From the NCBI GenBank assembly GCA_000416005.1, contig KE356562.1:1067618-1077578 (forward strand): a DNA stretch of 9,961 nucleotides, in the 5' to 3' direction. Positions 6,424-9,961 of this stretch are shown here, piece by piece (the stretch's first letter is position 1; each line of letters opens with the position of its first letter). The notes beneath the pieces are model-generated. The model was given only the letters and a program-made list of their open reading frames with translations. It was not told where the DNA came from and did no database searches. A program made the translations under genes and the position numbers. The stretch is from Haloquadratum sp. J07HQX50 (GTDB lineage Archaea > Halobacteriota > Halobacteria > Halobacteriales > Haloferacaceae).

Positions 6424-6438
6424 GGCGCGGTAGTCCAC
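6406..6438 (+). repeat. Right-end motif of tnpB element 2
   Basis: GCGCCAGCGGCTGAGTAGGG, then CGCGGTAGTCCAC, overlaps the tnpB stop codon. CGCGCC (6405-6410) can pair with GGCGCG (6424-6429), giving a stem around AGCGGCTGAGTAG. The same motif ends element 1 (3448-3480, minus strand) and, truncated, the relic at 4696-4714. It is the expected place for the 3' end of an omega/sot RNA, with the guide segment beginning just outside. Confidence 0.6.
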
Positions 6439-6604
6439 TCCATGTAATGAGCGTTATCTATTTCAGCATTTGTCTTGCTTCACTGGGCCCGACTGTGGTA
6501 ATCATCTGTTAATGTCGAATCGAAACCGAATCTTGATATTTATATTCGGATTGCTAATCGGTTGTCACCATTCGGTAAGTCGACTCTCCTCTTTGATTCA
6601 TTAT

Positions 6605-7897
6605 CTATCGTGTGACGTTCAGATCCTGTTGGATGTTCTGTGTGAATGGGGTGTCTTTAATATCAATTTGTGTGTCATTATTTCGAAGCGTGTTCGTGGC
6701 AATTACGCCGTCTGCCCCTGAGCGGACAAGGATGCCTGTGTCACAGTCGTTGATTGCGTTTCCGGTGACAGTGAAACTATATGGGCGCTTTGTCTGGCGA
6801 AATCCATTCTCATCCTCCTCACTTATCGGAACTGTCCGAGCGATAAATCCAACACCACAGTTTTCGACGTGATTATTGGCCACTGTGATATCGAACGAAG
6901 TCTCATCAGCTGTGTTTCTGACATTCTCCAGTAGATGAGTTTCTTTATACTCGATCTCTAAGCCGGCCTCACCGCCGGGGTCTGCAGCGATCGGTTCAAG
7001 TTCTAAATCGCGGCAGATATTCCCAACGATCGCTCCCTGCTGTGATGGAGAGCAGGCGATAAGGCTATGACCCCCTCTGTAACAGACATTTCCGAGGATA
7101 CTGAAGTTAGTGACGTTATACGGAGCAATATTATTAAAGGTAACATCAGTCACGCGATTACCTTGTATAAGAACATCACGCGACTGGCGGAGATCAAGTC
7201 CATCGCGGGCGCCTCGACTCGTAATCCCATACCAATTGGGGTCAATTACCTGATTATCGCGGACGACAACGTTCTGACATTCAGCGAACGACACCGCCAT
7301 CTGGAATCCATTAATTGTTTTATTATTGGCAATCACTAACCCGTCACAATTCTCGGCCTGAATAGCATGATTGTCCAATCGAGTGCCACCAGCGTCGAAC
7401 TCAATATTGGTGACAGCTGTATTATCGCCACGAATCTGAATCAGATCATGGCCTACATCAAGTTCACGCTCGGTGAAGCCAACTCTCGATCCAGTCGGGG
7501 ATGCAACGAGCTTACTCCCAGTGCTGCCGGTGAGAACTGTATTATCCTCCATCGAGGCTGGTCCACCGAACTGGAATTCATGTGTCTCTGCGATGACTGT
7601 CCCACCATTATCAGGGGTCTCATCGAAGGCATACTGAAACGCTTCTTCTGCGTTGTCATCAGCCCCGCTTGAAAACTCAATGCCATCGCTGGAGTTATTC
7701 ATTACATGATACTGACCATCCGACCGAAATACGTGATATGAGGCGCCTGGAACCGGTATATTACTTTCGGTCATCTGTCCCGTGCCGGTGTCGGTGCCGG
7801 TCTCTGTATGTCCTTCAAAAAACGACGGTGATCCGAATCCTGCGGCCACGCCAATACCGCCTATGAATGAACGTCTACTTGCTTGATTATTCGTCAC
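6605..7897 (-). CDS. Tat-exported right-handed parallel beta-helix protein (pectate-lyase-like fold)
   Basis: A 430-residue protein with a GTG start. Residues 7-12 (SRRSFI) followed by GGIGVAAGFG form a twin-arginine signal peptide. A Thr/Gly-rich linker (about 30-45) follows, then NAEEAFQYAFDETPDNGGTV and a typical entry to a right-handed beta-helix: NTVLTGSTGSKLVAS (about 118-132), then many short turns with asparagine ladders such as VTNIEFDAGG, LVIANNKTI, VVVRDNQVID, VLIQGNRVTD, FSILGNVCYRG, FTVTGNAIND and VIATNTLRNN. The fold is shared by polysaccharide lyases, epimerases and tailspike-like proteins. No specific catalytic set can be assigned, so the activity is unknown. It acts outside the cell or at the envelope. 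A TATA-like element about 30 bases upstream suggests a near-leaderless transcript. The gene is intact, unlike its element neighbour. Confidence 0.9.
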   Translation of the reverse strand: MTNNQASRRSFIGGIGVAAGFGSPSFFEGHTETGTDTGTGQMTESNIPVPGASYHVFRSDGQYHVMNNSSDGIEFSSGADDNAEEAFQYAFDETPDNGGTVIAETHEFQFGGPASMEDNTVLTGSTGSKLVASPTGSRVGFTERELDVGHDLIQIRGDNTAVTNIEFDAGGTRLDNHAIQAENCDGLVIANNKTINGFQMAVSFAECQNVVVRDNQVIDPNWYGITSRGARDGLDLRQSRDVLIQGNRVTDVTFNNIAPYNVTNFSILGNVCYRGGHSLIACSPSQQGAIVGNICRDLELEPIAADPGGEAGLEIEYKETHLLENVRNTADETSFDITVANNHVENCGVGFIARTVPISEEDENGFRQTKRPYSFTVTGNAINDCDTGILVRSGADGVIATNTLRNNDTQIDIKDTPFTQNIQQDLNVTR

Positions 7898-7923
7898 TGG
7901 AGTGCTCCGTAATCTGGAGATGA

Positions 7924-7932
7924 TTGATTATA
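7924..7932 (-). promoter_or_regulatory. TATA-like element for the beta-helix gene
   Basis: GTATAATCA on the minus strand is centred about 30 bases upstream of the GTG at 7897. This spacing would start transcription a few bases before the start codon, consistent with the leaderless or short-leader transcripts common in haloarchaea. Inferred from position only. Confidence 0.4.
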
Positions 7933-8074
7933 CTCTGGAACAAATCAACTCTGCAATTGTGAGTTATGTCCTTAGCTCCCGTCATCTGCAGACGACACCT
8001 CCACCCGATCTATCATAGACAGTAGTACACGCGGCATGGGGATGTTCAGAGTCGATGACTTGTTTCTGCGATCT

Positions 8075-8093
8075 TGTGATGCTTATTATCACA
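8075..8093. promoter_or_regulatory. Inverted repeat TGTGAT-N7-ATCACA, possible operator
   Basis: Six-base arms TGTGAT (8075-8080) and ATCACA (8088-8093) flank the loop GCTTATT, about 180 bases upstream of the beta-helix gene. The spacing is that of a dimeric helix-turn-helix regulator site. No specific regulator is implied, and chance occurrence is quite possible. Confidence 0.2.
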
Positions 8094-8281
8094 CGTAGCA
8101 GTGCCCGGTCATGTAAATTAGTTGCTGCTATGAGGTGGCTATGTACTACAATAGCCAAACAGTGAGATCATACAACAACCATCCATATATGATGCTATAT
8201 CTTTATACATACAGCGGCAGGCGATTTGTGCGTGTGAATAAAATGTACTTACCTGCAATGTCTAAATCGGTGCTGGGTGTG

Positions 8282-9208
8282 TCACGTGTATCCTAAGTGT
8301 TTGAGGCGCTGTTCAACGTGAACATCTGTTTCGTCTCTGGCACCGTCCGATTCCTCTGTCGTAATATTCCTTCTGGTCTCAGAGGGAATTACTAACCATG
8401 GAATTTGGAGTAATTTCTCCGCTAATATGGGTGGGTGTTGGTACTGTTTTGAAACGTATGGCCACGCACGTTCCCCAAATAACTCGCCGTGGTCCGCAGT
8501 AACGACTGTTCGACCATCCAGTAAGGACAGCAGTTCTCTAACAGATTCAAGTGCAATATTGAGATTTTCCCTATATGCATGCTCTAATTCGGACCGTTTT
8601 ACTTCTCCTTGTGCCGCTAAGCTATACGGATCTGTTATCTCTACGTCATAGGACCCGTGCATTGCATCTTGACGGCAGTGTTCATTGCCGACATGAATCC
8701 CGATGTTCTCCTGACCCCAAGGCCCGATAAATGGTGCATGGGGCTGCATGAAGTGGATCATGAGTCGTTTTTGTGGGTGTGATGCGTTCGCTGTGGTGCT
8801 TACTTGCTTAACTGCCTCTGGGTGAACATTCTTTATTTCATCATTCCAGTGAGTTTTCCATAAGTGATACACCGAGTGGAACTGAGTGTCATCAAGTTGA
8901 AGTCGGTGGTGGGGGTTTGCCGTGACAGAGACGAGATCGTGACATTTCTTTTCGGCGAAATTCTTTTGGAAGAAAGCTGGTGAGTACGGTGCTTTCGAAT
9001 ATTTCATCTGAAGTTGACCTGGTCCGAGATATTCTTCTTCAAATATATCATATCGGCACGCGTCCAAAATAATGAGATTATCCCAGTCTTCTTCATATAC
9101 TGAAACGAAATTTGCACCTTTTGATCGCCAGTACAGATTTGCATATGCATCTGAGAGTGCTTTTTTAGCCTTGTGTGTCATATCTGACACTGCTGCTGAT
9201 TTCACCAC
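8282..9208 (-). CDS. Sulfatase-like / alkaline phosphatase superfamily hydrolase or transferase
   Basis: A 308-residue protein from the GTG at 9208. An ATG at 9181 gives 299 residues, but a TATA-like element about 26 bases before 9208 supports the GTG. Motifs (GTG numbering): strand DNLIILDACRYDIFEEEY (43-60) with metal-site Asp49 and the possible nucleophile position around Cys51; LMIHFMQPHAPFIGP (149-163); and VVTADHGELFGER (235-247) with the superfamily D-H-G pair; then QHPPILAEKLLQIPWLVI, the closing metal-histidine and core-strand region. The site lacks the C-x-P-x-R of formylglycine sulfatases, so classical sulfatase activity is doubtful; a phosphodiesterase or phospho-group transferase is equally possible. 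No signal peptide is obvious. Relatives are frequent in haloarchaeal glycan clusters, and the beta-helix protein gene downstream fits that setting. Confidence 0.85.
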   Translation of the reverse strand: MVKSAAVSDMTHKAKKALSDAYANLYWRSKGANFVSVYEEDWDNLIILDACRYDIFEEEYLGPGQLQMKYSKAPYSPAFFQKNFAEKKCHDLVSVTANPHHRLQLDDTQFHSVYHLWKTHWNDEIKNVHPEAVKQVSTTANASHPQKRLMIHFMQPHAPFIGPWGQENIGIHVGNEHCRQDAMHGSYDVEITDPYSLAAQGEVKRSELEHAYRENLNIALESVRELLSLLDGRTVVTADHGELFGERAWPYVSKQYQHPPILAEKLLQIPWLVIPSETRRNITTEESDGARDETDVHVEQRLKHLGYT

Positions 9209-9228
9209 TGGTAGTCACCATTGTACTG

Positions 9229-9240
9229 TAAATACATATA
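9229..9240 (-). promoter_or_regulatory. TATA-like element for the sulfatase-like gene
   Basis: TATATGTATTTA on the minus strand is centred 26-28 bases upstream of the GTG at 9208. This spacing predicts a transcript starting at or next to that codon and favours it over the ATG at 9181. Positional inference only. Confidence 0.4.
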
Positions 9241-9352
9241 GACAAGTAATATCATGCCGAACAAACCGTAAAATAATCAACTCACCGCTTTCAAATAAGT
9301 CATCTTAATTCTTCCAGCTATTATCCTCCACTACAGGTCAACTGCCTCGGGG

Positions 9353-9961
9353 TCAAGTGAAGTGATTCGAGACGCAGAGCGTCTCGTCATCACGGAAATC
9401 GAAGATCTCCGAGCAAAGCCGAAGGCTTGTCAGTGGACTCCCGCTCTAACCACGTAACTCAGTCGGCCGAAAACGACCGTTCGCGTTCACCGCCCCTGAC
9501 TTCAGAGCCAGTTGACTGGTGACTCGTCCAGCACCAGAGTTGAGCCAGTGCTGGATAAGACGCCACCCGATGTTCCGAGCGGCGTTGTGATCGCTGTGCA
9601 ATTGTTTTCCGCAATTCAATCACTTAAACTCGTCATCATCACGGTTGTCCTCGTGCGTGAACCCACACTTACCGTGACTACACCGTCGACTCGTGTACGC
9701 CGGGTTCACATCGTCTACGTCACATATTCTTTGGCTTTGCACTCGACGTAGCGCTGGATTTCCTTGAACACCCACTGTTGAAAATTCGAGGCGTTCGAGA
9801 TGCGCTTGCGGATGTGTTTCAAGTTCTTGAACGCGATAGGCGTGCAGTCGTTCTTCACGGGTTCTCGAACGATGGCTTTCGAGATGCGGTGCAAGTAGTC
9901 GGCACTCCACCGGGCGAATCTGTCGCCAATCGACTGCGTCGTGAGATGAGCCGAGTGAGCA
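9353..9961 (-). pseudogene. tnpB: tnpB pseudogene 3, C-terminal half, another IS1341-type subgroup; continues beyond the window
   Basis: From 9961 downward the minus strand reads DRFARWSADYLHRISKAIV, CTPIAFKNLKHIRKRIS (the RuvC-II region) and FQQWVFKEIQRYVECKAKEY, then a frameshift near 9716-9722. It resumes as DVNPAYTSRRCSHGKCGFTH, where the first zinc-finger CxxC has become C-x4-C. The second finger has TGA (9620-9622) in place of its first Cys codon, followed by LNCGKQLHSDHNAARNIGW (RuvC-III D-H-N-A-A retained). The tail QLALKSGAVNANGRFRP is followed by an in-frame TAG (9446-9448), SGSPLTSLRLCSEIFDFR and the terminal stop at 9353-9355. The tail type differs from elements 1 and 2, so this is a separate lineage. 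Not functional as protein. Confidence 0.87.
9368..9386. repeat. Right-end stem-loop of tnpB element 3
   Basis: CGAGACGC (9368-9375) pairs perfectly with GCGTCTCG (9379-9386) around the 3-base loop AGA. It sits at the extreme 3' end of the tnpB relic, overlapping its last codons, where the right-end hairpin and the guide-RNA scaffold of such elements lie. It could also act as a terminator-like structure. Confidence 0.55.

Larger units (their letters stand above)
4985..6438 (+). mobile_element. Decayed IS1341-type element 2, tnpB only, nearly full length
   Basis: The element begins at a pair of strong hairpins (4992-5031), continues through a complete but ruined tnpB on the plus strand, and ends at a right-end motif (6406-6438). 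No tnpA is present. At about 1.45 kb it has the size expected for a tnpB-only element, so it appears to have been inactivated by point changes and small indels, not by large deletion. The left boundary is approximate. Confidence 0.7.
7898..8281. other. Gene-free AT-rich intergenic region
   Basis: These 384 bases between two same-strand genes hold no convincing ORF on either strand. They contain the TATA-like element of the beta-helix gene and an inverted repeat TGTGAT-N7-ATCACA at 8075-8093. An AT-rich stretch at about 8180-8210 includes TATAAA on the minus strand (8202-8207). Those features could make a long regulatory region for the beta-helix gene. No RNA gene, terminator or transposon end was recognised. 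Confidence 0.5.

Noticed and set aside
6526..6549. Inverted repeat CCGAAT ... ATTCGG as a terminator between the tnpB relic and the beta-helix gene
   Set aside because: Only a 6-bp stem with a 12-base loop and no T-tract on the correct strand; too weak to call.
6512..6721. A plus-strand ORF start with a lipoprotein-like signal (MSNRNRILIFIFGLLIGCHH)
   Set aside because: After the first 20 or so residues it runs antisense through the 3' end of the intact beta-helix gene and shows no family features. The lipobox resemblance is probably chance.
7067..7672. Two plus-strand ORFs inside the beta-helix gene
   Set aside because: Antisense shadows; the minus strand has a continuous Tat/beta-helix protein.
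1..9961. CRISPR array, tRNA or rRNA genes
   Set aside because: No regularly spaced direct repeats, and no tRNA cloverleaf or rRNA signature was noticed on either strand. The repeats found are transposon ends.

Overview
The window looks like a haloarchaeal chromosome segment. Predicted proteins are rich in Asp and Glu, there is a twin-arginine secreted protein, and promoters are TATA-like with almost no Shine-Dalgarno sequences. The transposon debris consists of halobacterial IS1341-type (IS200/IS605 superfamily, tnpB-only) elements. Base composition judged by eye is moderate rather than GC-rich, which would fit a low-GC haloarchaeon such as a Haloquadratum-like species. That assignment is inference.

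Region 1 (1-2991) is intact and is the most interesting part. A SAM-dependent methyltransferase (1-405, running off the window) lies directly downstream of a Cys-rich radical SAM protein (407-1867) on the minus strand. Divergently, 85-100 bp away, starts a two-gene operon: an acidic-tailed glutaredoxin/thioredoxin-fold protein with a CxxC pair (1965-2453) and a peroxiredoxin-like CxxC protein (2479-2991). The radical SAM protein has an N-terminal CxxC/CxxH zinc-ribbon-like part, a CxxxCxxC cluster motif, and a C-terminal half with CC, CxxxC and PFCGYN motifs. Together the four genes look like a thiol/redox plus radical-SAM/methyl-transfer system. It resembles what I remember of the bacterial TrsS/TrsM (DVU_1556-type) pair and the MJ0619/Tes radical SAM group.

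Region 2 (3016-6438) is a transposon graveyard. It holds a frameshifted, N-terminally truncated VTT/DedA-like membrane protein pseudogene. A decayed tnpB element on the minus strand (3448-4503) truncates it. A solitary tnpB 3' end lies on the plus strand (about 4580-4714), followed by a small two-helix membrane ORF (4725-4946). A second long decayed tnpB element is on the plus strand (4985-6438). The three right ends share a core of the form GCGYCAGCSGCYGARTAGG. No tnpA is visible.

Region 3 (6605-9208) holds two intact minus-strand genes, a Tat-exported right-handed beta-helix protein and a sulfatase/alkaline-phosphatase-superfamily protein, separated by 384 bp of gene-free AT-rich DNA. Both types are common near haloarchaeal surface-glycan genes, so a role in extracellular or surface polysaccharide metabolism is a reasonable guess.

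Region 4 (9353-9961) is the C-terminal half of a third, different tnpB relic on the minus strand, with an element-end hairpin.
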